Part shown: one piece after another, positions 25,375-34,607 of the stretch | Layout: the number at the start of each line of letters is the position of its first letter | Numbering within the stretch: position 1 is the stretch's first letter | DNA from: Candidatus Syntrophocurvum alkaliphilum | Lineage (GTDB): Bacteria > Bacillota > Syntrophomonadia > Syntrophomonadales > Syntrophomonadaceae | Assembly (NCBI RefSeq): GCF_009734445.1 | Contig: NZ_CP046457.1 | Coordinates: 1,296,001 to 1,360,000 of the forward strand | Length of the DNA: 64,000 nt | Direction: 5' to 3' | Position numbers and translations under genes: made by a program | Notes under the pieces: generated by a model | Database searches by the model: none | What the model saw: only the letters and a program-made list of their open reading frames with translations | What the model was told of the DNA's origin: nothing

Positions 25375-25911
25375 TTATCTAAATATCATATTGCAGATAT
25401 ATATAGCAGCTAATAATCCGACAATGTCAGCTGTTAAACCTGTGTAAAGTGAATATTTATATTTTTTTATTCCAACTGCTCCAAAGTAAACTGTTAAAAC
25501 AAAAAAGGTAGTATCTGTTGTTCCTTGCATTACTGAAGCTAATCTACCTATAAAAGAATCCGGTCCATAAACTCTCATTAGTTCAGTTGCTATGCCCAAA
25601 GTACCGCTTCCAGAAAGTGGTCGCATTACTGCCATAGGCAGTACTTCAGGAGGTGCACCTAAAGCTACCATAAGTGGAGCTATTGCTGCTATAAGATAAT
25701 CCATTGCTCCAGATGCTCTAAAAACTGAAATTGCCACCATCATGCCAACTAAAAATGGTATAATTTTTACTGCTGTCTTAAAGCCCTCTTCCGCACCTTC
25801 AACAAATGCTTCGTATACTGGCACTTTTTTTATATAGCCATATATAGGTATTGCTAATAATAAAAGGGGTATTGCCCATTTGGAAACAACTGTAAGAGAA
25901 TCAAGTAGCAT
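25375..25911 (-). CDS. spmB: Spore maturation protein B
   Basis: SpmB is a membrane protein of the nucleoside-recognition (Gate) fold, needed in Bacillus for proper dehydration of the spore core. The ATG at 25911 overlaps the last base of the spmA stop codon (TAATG) and has GGGGGAGG in front, so it is preferred to the TTG at 25929. The 178 residues include several membrane segments and the conserved VMRPLSGSGTLGIATELMRVYGPDSFIGRLASVMQGTTDTTFFVLTVYFG. It forms a two-gene operon with spmA. Confidence 0.93.
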   Translation of the reverse strand: MLLDSLTVVSKWAIPLLLLAIPIYGYIKKVPVYEAFVEGAEEGFKTAVKIIPFLVGMMVAISVFRASGAMDYLIAAIAPLMVALGAPPEVLPMAVMRPLSGSGTLGIATELMRVYGPDSFIGRLASVMQGTTDTTFFVLTVYFGAVGIKKYKYSLYTGLTADIVGLLAAIYICNMIFR

Positions 25912-26510
25912 TATTTTTTCCTCCCCCAAGGACTTTTAGTTCTAAACCAATAATCTAAAGATACAGCTATCGTCATTGCACAAAGGCTTGCGAAAATACA
26001 AGCACCTACTATTTCAGTTGGGTTTGCTGAATCAAAGGAAAGTCTCACTCCAATTATTGTTGCGGGTATTAATGTTATACATGAAGTGTTTAATGCCAAA
26101 AATGTACACATTGCCTCAGATGCAGTATCAGAATTTTTATTAAGCTTTTGTAATTCTTGCATTGCTTTCATCCCAAAAGGTGTAGCGGCATTCCCAAGCC
26201 CTAGCATATTAGCACTCAGGTTTAGTATTATAGCTCCCATTGCAGGATGATCATTGGGGACACTAGGAAACAAACGAACCATTATAGGTTTTAATAATCG
26301 TGCGAGGGTGTTAATTAGGCCACCATTTTCTGCTATTTTCATTATCCCAAGCCATAAAGCCATAATTCCTATTAGATCGAAGCAAACTTCAACTGCTCCT
26401 TTAGCTGCTCCAAGAGCAGCTTCGGTTACAACTTCTATATTGCCGTTAATTGCTGCAACAATAATTCCTGATGCTAAAAGTAGTAACCATATTAAATTAA
26501 GCAATATCAT
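25911..26510 (-). CDS. spmA: Spore maturation protein A
   Basis: SpmA is the partner of SpmB and has the same membrane fold family. The 199-residue protein shows the expected ALWLGIMKIAENGGLINTLARLLKPIMVRLFPSVP (about residues 51-85), then NLSANMLGLGNAATPFGMKAMQELQ, and a conserved TFLALNTSCITLIPATIIGVR. Four or five membrane helices are apparent. The two genes are translationally coupled. Their presence supports an endospore-forming host. Confidence 0.93.
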   Translation of the reverse strand: MILLNLIWLLLLASGIIVAAINGNIEVVTEAALGAAKGAVEVCFDLIGIMALWLGIMKIAENGGLINTLARLLKPIMVRLFPSVPNDHPAMGAIILNLSANMLGLGNAATPFGMKAMQELQKLNKNSDTASEAMCTFLALNTSCITLIPATIIGVRLSFDSANPTEIVGACIFASLCAMTIAVSLDYWFRTKSPWGRKK

Positions 26511-26577
26511 CCCTCCAAAAGCATATAAAACAGCTAGTCTACGTATATTCTTTTAGAAGGGTATGATTCCCAAATAA

Positions 26578-26613
26578 AAAATAGAACAAGTCAAAAGATG
26601 ACTTGTTCTATTA
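26578..26613 (-). terminator. Terminator of the ytfJ operon
   Basis: AATAGAACAAGTCA pairs perfectly with TGACTTGTTCTATT around a 5-base loop. On the minus strand it is followed by TTTTTTATTT. It ends the operon running from about 32.9 kb to ytfJ, just before spmA begins. Confidence 0.85.
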
Positions 26614-26640
26614 ATAATATTTTTTTGAATACAATTATTA

Positions 26641-26730
26641 CGAGTCAAAGGTGAGTCAAAGGGGACGGTTCCTTTTGACTCAAGTGAATGAGTCAAAAGG
26701 AACCGTCCCCTTTGACTCACCTTTGACTCG
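26641..26730. repeat. 90-bp perfect palindrome made of two GGGGACGGTTCC repeats
   Basis: Two 42-base arms, 26641-26682 and 26689-26730, are exact reverse complements around a 6-base centre (AGTGAA). Each arm holds the motif GAGTCAAAGGGGACGGTTCC followed by a second GAGTC unit. This is the largest member of the short repeat family seen at five other places in the window. Confidence 0.9.
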
Positions 26731-26765
26731 CTAAAGTGCTTTTTGCAATCGTAACAAGATTTAAT

Positions 26766-27182
26766 TTAGATATCTTTATGATGTTGAACATTACTTTTCT
26801 TTTGAATTAGTTGATCTATTTTATCAAATATCTGCGGTGCTACATCAACTACTCTTTCAGCTAACTGATTTCCATTTACCGAAATTAGCCTAACATCATT
26901 CATTCTTACTACTAAAAAACCCATGGGTTTAACTGATACACCAGCACCACTTCCACCAGCAAATGGCATATCATTTGGTTTGTCACCTTCACTTAATTCA
27001 TACTCTCCACCACCTGCAGCAAAACCACAAGCCACTTGTGAAATAGGGATGATTACGCTTCCATCATTCGTTTCTACTGCATCTCCAACAACTGTATTCA
27101 CATCAACCATATCTTTTATGCTTTGCATTGCAGTTTTCATTAATCCCTCAATGGGATGATTTTGTTTTTGTTCTGAGTCCAT
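26766..27182 (-). CDS. ytfJ: Sporulation protein YtfJ (GerW family)
   Basis: This 138-residue protein has the GerW/YtfJ hallmark layout: HPIEGLMKTAMQSIKDMVDVNTVVGDAVETNDGSVIIPISQVACGFAAGGGEY followed by a glycine-rich GGSGAGVSVKPMGFLVV. In Bacillus the family is linked to spore germination and is expressed in the forespore. Its start overlaps the end of the DUF2953 gene by 35 bases. It is the last gene of a long minus-strand operon, followed by a strong terminator. Confidence 0.92.
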   Translation of the reverse strand: MDSEQKQNHPIEGLMKTAMQSIKDMVDVNTVVGDAVETNDGSVIIPISQVACGFAAGGGEYELSEGDKPNDMPFAGGSGAGVSVKPMGFLVVRMNDVRLISVNGNQLAERVVDVAPQIFDKIDQLIQKKSNVQHHKDI

Positions 27183-27825
27183 TTAAATACCCCCTGACTT
27201 TTAGTGCAAATACAAGTATTAATATGATAATAATATGCACTATTCGCATTTTAATTATACTGTTTAAATAGGTAAAAAAATCAGTTTTAGTATAGTCAGG
27301 CTTAACATCTAATTCTATTTTATTGATTGTAGCAAAATTTGATAGTGTACTTATGATAATTCCTTTTATTGCCCAAAAGCCACCAACGCTTACTGCTGTA
27401 TGCATAGCATCATTTAAGCCCACTTTAGTTTTCCATATTATTTTGTCAAAAACTATAAACGATAGTATTAATGAAGTAAATTTATAGGTATCCTTTGCTT
27501 GTTGTAAAGCTACTTTAAAATTTGTATTAAATTTTAGTATCTTGTTTATAAGTGTTAATTGTTCTTCTTCAGAAACAGGTTCACCTTTAAAGTCTTCCTT
27601 TTCGATATTAGACTCTAAAGCGAACATCTTATATAAAAATTCAATATCTAAGTTATTGAACTTATATTCTTTTTTAAATTTTTTAACATTAGGAATAAAT
27701 TCAATAACTAAAGCTTTTGAATTATCTTCTTCTATTACTTTAATAGTTAACTGTATTTTTATATATAAAAACGATATAATTAATAGCTTTCCAAGTATAA
27801 TCCATAAAATTATTGTTTTAGACAC
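27148..27825 (-). CDS. DUF2953 family protein
   Basis: This 225-residue protein has an N-terminal membrane segment (about residues 5-25) and a second one near the C-terminus (IVHIIIILILVFALKV). The middle part, with a KTKVGLNDAMHTAVSVGGFWAIKGIIIS segment, matches the DUF2953 family, which commonly precedes ytfJ in spore-formers. Function is unknown, with sporulation the likely setting from context. It overlaps the next gene, which suggests translational coupling. Confidence 0.82.
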   Translation of the reverse strand: MSKTIILWIILGKLLIISFLYIKIQLTIKVIEEDNSKALVIEFIPNVKKFKKEYKFNNLDIEFLYKMFALESNIEKEDFKGEPVSEEEQLTLINKILKFNTNFKVALQQAKDTYKFTSLILSFIVFDKIIWKTKVGLNDAMHTAVSVGGFWAIKGIIISTLSNFATINKIELDVKPDYTKTDFFTYLNSIIKMRIVHIIIILILVFALKVRGYLNGLRTKTKSSH

Positions 27826-27893
27826 ACTAAAACTCCTGTTTTAGTATATCTTTTCCATTTTATATAAGTTTATACTTAATTATGACTTGTTAT

Positions 27894-28427
27894 CTATGGT
27901 TTTATCCTATTTCTTACTTTTTCCATTTCGTTTATTACATTTAAGTTATGTCTAGTTAAGTGAAAGGCCGGACAGTGTAAATTAAAATCTGTTATTTTTT
28001 TATTTATATTTTGTAATATAGCTTTTCTTTCTTCTAAAAAACGGTTTTGCTTATTTTCAAATCTCTTTATTGATATACGATTATTTTTTCCACTAAAAAA
28101 TAATCTGGTGTATTTTTCAAATTTTTCTACTTCCTGCCAAAACTTTTCTATATCAGCATCTATATCGTTTCCAAGTTCAATCCAATAAGGAGCATAGTTG
28201 TTTCTTTTTAAAATTCGAAAAACCATTCTAACTTCATCTGGTTCAAATGGGTTTTCTTCTAAGTTTAAAGGTTCACCCATACCTTCTAAGTTATCAAATT
28301 TACCAGCTTTTTGAGCTTTTAGGATTTGTTCCTCCACTAAGCTTTGAGTACTAACCATATGCTTAGCTATACCTTTGTTTTTTTCAGCTTTTATTTTTAT
28401 TTGCTCTTCTATTGATTTTCTAGTCAT
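27894..28427 (-). CDS. DUF1992 (DnaJ-homologue subfamily C28-like) protein
   Basis: The 177-residue product contains the DUF1992 core VEEQILKAQKAGKFDNLEGMGEPLNLEENPFEPDEVRMVFRILKRNNYAPYWIELG (about residues 31-86) followed by a charged, helical C-terminal half. Members are related to the C28 group of DnaJ-like proteins but lack a J domain here. Function is unknown. The gene overlaps the scpB stop by one base and is cotranscribed with it. Confidence 0.85.
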   Translation of the reverse strand: MTRKSIEEQIKIKAEKNKGIAKHMVSTQSLVEEQILKAQKAGKFDNLEGMGEPLNLEENPFEPDEVRMVFRILKRNNYAPYWIELGNDIDADIEKFWQEVEKFEKYTRLFFSGKNNRISIKRFENKQNRFLEERKAILQNINKKITDFNLHCPAFHLTRHNLNVINEMEKVRNRIKP

Positions 28428-28945
28428 TATGATATCCCCTCTTTAATATCCGGCAAATCATCTAATGATGTCAGACCAAAGACTTTTAAAAACTCATCGG
28501 TTGTAGAGTACATAGCTGGCTTACCAACTGTTTGCTTTTTACCAGTTTCCACTATAAGACCTTGTTCAATAAGGTTATTTACTATTTTTTCAACCTTTAC
28601 TCCTCTTATTTGCTCTATTTCAGCTTTAGTTACTGGTTGTTTATAAGCTATAATAGCTAAAGTTTCTAATGCAGCTTGTGACAGTCTTCTTATGGCTGGT
28701 TTTGTCATGTTGGAAAGCAGTTCTGAAAATTCTGGTTTAGTACACATTATATAGCTATTTTTATCCTTAATAATTTGTATTCCTCTTGATGAATTATTAT
28801 ATTCATTAATCATTTCATTAATAATTATATGTAGTTCTGCTTGTTCTAAATCTAATAGCTCGGTAAATTCACTAATAGTAACTTTTTCTGAGCGTATAAA
28901 TAAAATTGCTTCTATAGCAGCTTTAACTTCATTTTTCATTAACAT
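28427..28945 (-). CDS. scpB: Segregation and condensation protein B
   Basis: ScpB is the winged-helix (kite) subunit of the SMC-ScpA-ScpB condensin that organises and segregates chromosomes. The 172-residue protein shows KAAIEAILFIRSEKVTISEFTELL at the start. The conserved RRLSQAALETLAIIAYKQPVTKAEIEQIRGVKVEKIVNNLIEQGLIVETG runs in the second half. It overlaps the scpA stop codon (TAATG). The order scpA-scpB is standard. Confidence 0.94.
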   Translation of the reverse strand: MLMKNEVKAAIEAILFIRSEKVTISEFTELLDLEQAELHIIINEMINEYNNSSRGIQIIKDKNSYIMCTKPEFSELLSNMTKPAIRRLSQAALETLAIIAYKQPVTKAEIEQIRGVKVEKIVNNLIEQGLIVETGKKQTVGKPAMYSTTDEFLKVFGLTSLDDLPDIKEGIS

Positions 28946-29667
28946 TATATCACCCGTAAATAAACAGTTATTTCACCAAACCTTGAAGCTTGAAAAGCTT
29001 CTACTTTTTTTAAACGTATCAATTCCAAAAGTGCTAAAAATAAAACTACTGCTTCTCTTTTATTTTTCACTGCAGAAAAAAGACCCTGAAATATAAAACC
29101 TTTCTTACCTCTTAAATGCAACTCTGATAGTATATCTTCAATTTTTTCGTCTATACTTACATTATTTTGTGGCATTTCATATTTTTCTTCTGTCGTGTTA
29201 TCTTTTAAAGATAATTTATGAAATGCTTTTACAAGAAGTTTGACATCTGCTAATAAAACTTCTTTTTCGTTTTTTTCCAAAACATTGTTTTTAAAAAATA
29301 CCCTTTGTAAATTACCATGCTGTTTTTGCTCTAAATATTCAGCACATTTTTTAAATCTTTTATAATCTAGCAATCGGTTGACTAACTCTTGCCTAGGATC
29401 GATTTGATCTTCTTCTATATTATCTTGTTCCTCAATATTTTTAGGTAGTAGCAAGCTTGACTTTAAGTTTAATAAATATGATGCCAAAACTAAAAATTCT
29501 CCTAATTTATCTAAATGTATTTGTCCATCATCTCTTAAATAATCAATATATTGGTTAGTTATTTCTGCGATTGGTATATCATAAATATCAATTTCATTTT
29601 TTTCTATTAGATATAGAAGTAAATCAAGTGGTCCATGGAAAGTTTCAAGATCGACTATATAAGCCAT
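28945..29667 (-). CDS. scpA: Segregation and condensation protein A
   Basis: ScpA is the kleisin that bridges the SMC head domains. The 240-residue protein starts with YIVDLETFHGPLDLLLYLIEKNEIDIYDIPIAEITNQYIDYL, the family signature. It ends with FLALLELIRLKKVEAFQASRFGEITVYL, the winged helix that binds the SMC head. It lies 16 bases after the M50 protease gene. It is the third gene of the operon that starts at 32928. Confidence 0.94.
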   Translation of the reverse strand: MAYIVDLETFHGPLDLLLYLIEKNEIDIYDIPIAEITNQYIDYLRDDGQIHLDKLGEFLVLASYLLNLKSSLLLPKNIEEQDNIEEDQIDPRQELVNRLLDYKRFKKCAEYLEQKQHGNLQRVFFKNNVLEKNEKEVLLADVKLLVKAFHKLSLKDNTTEEKYEMPQNNVSIDEKIEDILSELHLRGKKGFIFQGLFSAVKNKREAVVLFLALLELIRLKKVEAFQASRFGEITVYLRVI

Positions 29668-29683
29668 AACCTACTCACCCCAC

Positions 29684-30304
29684 TTAGAAAACTATAAAAT
29701 ATAAAATACTATATAAAAACTCTACTATGGGCCAAATAATTGCTCCAACTGCACCTGTAAAAATTAATAGTAGTAAAATCAGTGGTCCATATTGTTCTAA
29801 AGAATATAATGTGTTTGCTCCAGCATCTGAAAGAAATCCAGCTAATATTTTGGATCCATCTAAAGGTGGTAATGGTATTAAGTTAAAAACAGCTAAAATT
29901 AAGTTTATTAAGATTAGGGGCTCTAATAATTGAATAAACATACTTACGGTTTCCACTTGATAAAAAGGTAGTAATATTCTAGTTAAAAGCATACCTACAA
30001 GGGCTACGAAGATATTCATTGCTGGTCCTGCTATAGAAACTAACATCATACCTTTTTTGATACTAACATTTCTAAAGTTATGAGGATTTACTAAAACAGG
30101 TTTTGCCCATCCAAATTTAAATATTAAAAGCATTATGAAACCTACCCAATCAATGTGGGGTAATGGATTTAATGTTAATCTTCCTTGATTATAGGGAGTG
30201 CTATCACCTAAATAATCAGCAGCTTTTCCATGAGCAAATTCATGAAACGTAAGTCCAATTAATATACCTGGTAACCAAAATAAAGTTTGAATTATCCAAT
30301 CCAT
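29684..30304 (-). CDS. Site-2 protease family (M50) membrane metalloprotease
   Basis: This 206-residue intramembrane protease has the zinc-binding motif LTFHEFAHGKAADYLGD (HEXXH, about residues 19-36) and the second motif NLIPLPPLDGSKIL near residue 140. At least four membrane helices are visible. It resembles the stand-alone YwhC/rhomboid-like group of M50 enzymes commonly found next to scpA. No PDZ domain is present and the substrate is unknown. Its start overlaps the previous gene's end by one base. Confidence 0.9.
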   Translation of the reverse strand: MDWIIQTLFWLPGILIGLTFHEFAHGKAADYLGDSTPYNQGRLTLNPLPHIDWVGFIMLLIFKFGWAKPVLVNPHNFRNVSIKKGMMLVSIAGPAMNIFVALVGMLLTRILLPFYQVETVSMFIQLLEPLILINLILAVFNLIPLPPLDGSKILAGFLSDAGANTLYSLEQYGPLILLLLIFTGAVGAIIWPIVEFLYSILYFIVF

Positions 30305-32928
30305 TAATTTATTCTTCCTTCCTTAATCCATTTTTTTACTACTTTAATTTCTTCGGCTTTAGTAGATATTTGCTGATCTAACTTTAAATTATATATTTCT
30401 TTTAATATAGTCTTAAATTCAGGTCCTTCTTTAAGTCCTAAAGCCTTTAAATCATGACCATTTATTTCTACTTTTATATTATCCTTTAAATCAATGTATT
30501 TTACAATTTTTTCCCATACTGTTTCATCTTTTATGCAGAATAAAAGATATACTGTTGTTTCAAGAGTAAAGTTTCCAATTAATTTATCAATTACACTAGG
30601 GGAGATGCTATAATTGCTATTAATTTTCTCTAATGCTTTAGGCACCTTTTCTAACTCTAAAATTGATTTTTTTGATTCTTTATCAAATGGATATCTCTCC
30701 AAAACATCAGCAACTTGATCTTTGTTTAAGGTTGCAAGAAAAACTAGTATATATATAAGCCATCCCTTAACATTAGTTTTATAGTATCTTTCCTTCCACC
30801 AGCCTAAAATGATAGGTATCCTTCGCAATTCATTTTTATTTAATGCTTCTATTTTTACTTCTGGTAGTATAAATCTCCACACACCTATTTCTCTCATACG
30901 CTCAAGCGATGATACGGAGTCTTTTTCTGATAATATTAAAATTAATTCTTGTAAAATACGCTTGTATGAAAGTTTTCCTAGTAGTCTTCTTTGTACAGCA
31001 TCAGTAGCAAACCTAAAGGTGTCAGGCTCTATTTTAAAATTATATCTTTGTTCAAATCTTATTGCCCTTAGAATTCTAGTAGGATCTTCTACAAAGCTAA
31101 AGTTATATAATACTCGTATATAACCTGCCTGAAGATCTTTACGTCCACCAAAGTAATCTATCAAATTACCAAATCTATCAGGATTTAAACAAATAGCTAA
31201 TGTGTTTATGGTAAAATCTCTTCTGTACATATCTTCCCTAATAGAAGAGCGTTCAACCTTTGGTAGTGCTGCAGGAAATTCATAATACTCGGTACGTGCA
31301 GCTGCTACATCGATTTTCATACCATCTGGAAGAATAACCACTCCAGTTTGAAATCTTTCATGTAACCGTGCTTTGCCCCCCAAACGAGAAGCTAGGTTTT
31401 CAGCTAAGTCTTTTGCATTTCCTTCAACAACTAAATCAATGTCAAAATTAGGTACATTTAAAAATAAATCTCTTACAAACCCACCTACACTATAAACTGA
31501 AGACCCTATCTCATCCGCTACCTGTCCGGCTATTTCTAATATAGTAACTAATTTAGATGGAAGTCTTTCATATAGTAGCTGATTACAGTTCTCAATTTTT
31601 TCATCATGTGTAGTATATAGCATCTGATGGTCGTCATTAAACTCATCTCCATGAAGGGTCCTTAAGATATCTGTTCTAGAAACTATACCTACTAACCTAC
31701 CTTTTTCTACTACTGGAAGTCGACCAATATCATATTCAACCATCAGATTTTGAATTTCATTAACACTTGTATCTGGTGATATAGTTAAAACATCAGTAGT
31801 CATAAAACCCTTAATAGGTGCATGTTCTAAGTTGTGTATTCTAGCCTTATCTACATCACGTCTAGATATAATCCCCACTATGTTATCTTTTTCAACTACT
31901 GGCATGCCAGTATGACCATACCTTAAAAGCAATTTCCCTGCTTCTTCCATTGGTTTATCTTTGGAGATTGTTTTAACTGGAGTTGACATAATATCTTTAG
32001 CAGTAATTCCAGGCAAAACTATTCCTTTTATAGCTTCAATAATAATATTTATTACTTTATTAATATCATTATCTTTAATTATAGCAGATGCTGCTTTTTC
32101 ATGACCCCTCCCCCCTAAAGGTTTCAGTATATCATTAATTTTAACATTATTATTTTTGCTCCTGCCTATTACATATATTTTTCCTTCCATAAAAGCAACA
32201 ACAAATAGAGCATCACAATTTTCAACTTCAAACAACCTATGACTTACTATATCAAGTCCAGGAATGAAGTGGTTATTTTTAGCTTGTGCAATAACTATAT
32301 CAGAATTATTAATATTATAATGTTTCGAGGAATTTAAAAGAGTCTGTAAAATTTGTCTTTGTTCACTAGTAAACGGTCTTTCCATGAAATTAGCAACTAC
32401 TGCTAAATTAGCACCTTTCTCTAATAAATATGCTGCTACATAGGCATCTCTAGGTGTTGTAGAAGAAAAAAGTAGACTTCCTGTATCTTCATAAATACCT
32501 AGAGCAAGTATAGTTGCTTCAAACGGGTTGATATTTATTTCTTTTTCTATTATTTTTTCTACTAATATGGTAGTAGCTGCCCCTGTCAAATGTAGCTCCA
32601 TTACACTACCTTTTATATCATCCGGTGCTGATGGATGATGGTCATATACATGAAAATCAATCGCTTTTTTTTCTATTATTTTCTTTAACTTTCCTAATCT
32701 ATTAGCATTAGCTGTATCAACAACTATTACTCTATCTACATCATTTAGATTTATTTCCTTAGCTGACTTTATTTCTAGTGAGTCTTTGTATAATGCTAAA
32801 AACTGTCTCACATTTTTTGATAAGGTACCAGAAAAAACTTTAACTGCTGCTGGATAAAGTTTACCTGCAGCAACTATACTAGCTAAACCATCAAAGTCTA
32901 ATGAGTTATGTGAAGTAATTATTTCCAT
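30304..32928 (-). CDS. DHH / CBS / tRNA nucleotidyltransferase-type fusion protein
   Basis: This 874-residue protein has three parts. Residues 1 to about 300 form a DHH/DHHA1 phosphoesterase domain (HNSLDFDGLASIVAAGKLYP, later VYDHHPSAP and GGRGHEKAASAII). Residues about 312-435 hold two CBS domains (DIMSTPVKTIS..., FMTTDVLTIS...). The rest is a class II nucleotidyltransferase with YSVGGFVRDLFLNVPNFDIDLVVEG and the RRDFTINTLAI and RAIRFEQRYNF motifs. Such fusions in clostridia and deltaproteobacteria are thought to act on tRNA 3' ends, perhaps as A-adding enzymes. The DHH role is unknown. It heads the operon. Confidence 0.9.
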   Translation of the reverse strand: MEIITSHNSLDFDGLASIVAAGKLYPAAVKVFSGTLSKNVRQFLALYKDSLEIKSAKEINLNDVDRVIVVDTANANRLGKLKKIIEKKAIDFHVYDHHPSAPDDIKGSVMELHLTGAATTILVEKIIEKEININPFEATILALGIYEDTGSLLFSSTTPRDAYVAAYLLEKGANLAVVANFMERPFTSEQRQILQTLLNSSKHYNINNSDIVIAQAKNNHFIPGLDIVSHRLFEVENCDALFVVAFMEGKIYVIGRSKNNNVKINDILKPLGGRGHEKAASAIIKDNDINKVINIIIEAIKGIVLPGITAKDIMSTPVKTISKDKPMEEAGKLLLRYGHTGMPVVEKDNIVGIISRRDVDKARIHNLEHAPIKGFMTTDVLTISPDTSVNEIQNLMVEYDIGRLPVVEKGRLVGIVSRTDILRTLHGDEFNDDHQMLYTTHDEKIENCNQLLYERLPSKLVTILEIAGQVADEIGSSVYSVGGFVRDLFLNVPNFDIDLVVEGNAKDLAENLASRLGGKARLHERFQTGVVILPDGMKIDVAAARTEYYEFPAALPKVERSSIREDMYRRDFTINTLAICLNPDRFGNLIDYFGGRKDLQAGYIRVLYNFSFVEDPTRILRAIRFEQRYNFKIEPDTFRFATDAVQRRLLGKLSYKRILQELILILSEKDSVSSLERMREIGVWRFILPEVKIEALNKNELRRIPIILGWWKERYYKTNVKGWLIYILVFLATLNKDQVADVLERYPFDKESKKSILELEKVPKALEKINSNYSISPSVIDKLIGNFTLETTVYLLFCIKDETVWEKIVKYIDLKDNIKVEINGHDLKALGLKEGPEFKTILKEIYNLKLDQQISTKAEEIKVVKKWIKEGRIN

Positions 32929-33122
32929 TTTAACTCTCCTGTTTATTTCATTTTTCTAGTAAGAATTTTAATAAAACCACTATTTAAATAGCGACTAGCT
33001 TTATGCTAGCCTAATTAATGCAAAAACTTATTCGCCAGTGCGTATTTTTCAATTTTATGAAATTATAACATATGCAGTTACTATATATTAATACTACAGC
33101 TAACCAAATACGCAATTATAGC
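32929..33122. other. Intergenic region downstream of lysA
   Basis: This AT-rich spacer should hold the promoter of the DHH/CBS gene. A short inverted repeat, GCGACTAGC-TTTAT-GCTAGCC, is seen at about 32991-33013. No RNA family was recognised. Confidence 0.4.
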
Positions 33123-33123
33123 G

Positions 33124-33161
33124 CAAAAAAAGTCGATGCCTTTAAGCATCGACTTTTTTTT
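33124..33161 (-). terminator. Terminator of lysA
   Basis: AAAAAAAGTCGATGC pairs perfectly with GCATCGACTTTTTTT around a 6-base loop, 8 bases beyond the lysA stop. Confidence 0.92.
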
Positions 33162-33168
33162 GCTAGTT

Positions 33169-34479
33169 TTATTTGAATTTATCGAGCAGGATTTCGTTTC
33201 TTACTAAATCTTCATAGGTTTCCCGTTTTATTATAAGTTCTGCAGAACCATTATTAACTAAAACCATTGCTGGTTTAGGTATTTTATTATAGTTATTAGC
33301 CATTGAGTAATTATAGGCTCCTGTTGCAAATGTTACAAGAATATCTCCTGAATCAAGTTTTGGAAGGTCTATATCCCATATAAGCATATCTCCTGATTCA
33401 CAACACTTTCCAGCTATAGATACTGTCTCTTTAGGTTCTTTGTCTGCTTTATTACCAACCATTGCTATATAATTAGCATCATATAATGCAGGTCGTAAAT
33501 TATCTGTCATTCCTCCATCTACTGCTACATATTTTCTGACTTCGGGAATTTCTTTAAATGTTCCTACTGTATATAGTGTAACTCCTGCTGGTCCAGCAAT
33601 TGACCTACCTGGCTCAACCACCACCTTAGGAACCTTTATTCCAATTTCTTTTGCTTTTTCAATTACTGTTACCATAACAGCTTCAGCCCATTCCTCAGGA
33701 TCACATGGTTCATCACCATGGTAATAAAAAATTCCAAAGCCACCACCCATATCAAGCTCATCAAACTCATAACCAGTAGCATTTTTCACTTCTCTGCAAA
33801 AGTCCATCATCAATAATGTAGCATGTTTAAATGAATTCATTTCAAAAATTTGCGAACCAATATGACAATGTAATCCAACAAGATTTACATTAGGAATGTT
33901 CAGTGCTGCCTTTACACCCTCCATAGCTTGACCATCTGTTAATGTAAAACCAAATTTTGAGTCAATTTGCCCTGTTTTTATATGTTCATGAGTATGTGCC
34001 TCAATTCCCGGAGTAATTCTTAACATTATATCTTGTTTTACATTTAAATCATCACATACTTTGGTTAAAAGATCTAGTTCTGAAAAGTTATCAACTACTA
34101 TTCTTCCGATATTAGATTCTATTGCAAAAGTAATTTCTTCCCTGCTTTTATTATTTCCATGAAAATAAATTTTCTCCATTGGAAAACCAGCTTTTAAAGC
34201 AGTATAAATCTCTCCACCTGATACAACATCTAATCCTAAACCTTCTTCATTTATCATTGCATAAACTGATAAACAAGATAAGGTTTTACTTGCATATATT
34301 ACAAGTGAATCACCATATTTAGCAAAGGCATTTTTAAAACTAGCACAATTTTGTCTAAAGCCTGCCTCATCAAGCACATATAGAGGTGTATCAAAATCTC
34401 TAGCCAAATCTGTGCAATCCACTCCACCTATTTCTAGGTTCCCTTTATCATTAATTTTCATTGTGCCGGTTAAACGCAA
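33169..34479 (-). CDS. lysA: Diaminopimelate decarboxylase
   Basis: LysA is the PLP enzyme that makes lysine from meso-diaminopimelate in the cytoplasm. The 436-residue protein begins with the typical TGTMKINDKGNLEIGGVDCTDLARDFDTPLYVLDE. It carries the PLP lysine motif VIYASKTLSC (near residue 65), LHCHIGSQI, DMGGGFGIFY, EPGRSIAGPAG, and the substrate-binding ESGDMLIWD-type Cys loop (KCCESGDML). A TTG at 34479 is taken as start because family members begin this way and GAGGAG lies upstream. An in-frame ATG six codons later is possible. Confidence 0.94.
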   Translation of the reverse strand: MRLTGTMKINDKGNLEIGGVDCTDLARDFDTPLYVLDEAGFRQNCASFKNAFAKYGDSLVIYASKTLSCLSVYAMINEEGLGLDVVSGGEIYTALKAGFPMEKIYFHGNNKSREEITFAIESNIGRIVVDNFSELDLLTKVCDDLNVKQDIMLRITPGIEAHTHEHIKTGQIDSKFGFTLTDGQAMEGVKAALNIPNVNLVGLHCHIGSQIFEMNSFKHATLLMMDFCREVKNATGYEFDELDMGGGFGIFYYHGDEPCDPEEWAEAVMVTVIEKAKEIGIKVPKVVVEPGRSIAGPAGVTLYTVGTFKEIPEVRKYVAVDGGMTDNLRPALYDANYIAMVGNKADKEPKETVSIAGKCCESGDMLIWDIDLPKLDSGDILVTFATGAYNYSMANNYNKIPKPAMVLVNNGSAELIIKRETYEDLVRNEILLDKFK

Positions 34480-34607
34480 AATTTCACACTCTCCTCAATC
34501 ATCTTTAAAATTGTCGTTTATTCTACCACTAGTAAATCATATCGTCAATTGTATCTAGTACAATATACACTATACTTTAATAATATGAAACTTTAGCTAT
34601 ATTTTGT

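Noticed and set aside
26641-26730. CRISPR-like repeats
   Set aside because: The repeats are palindromic, unevenly spaced over tens of kilobases, and have no spacers of constant length and no cas genes nearby.
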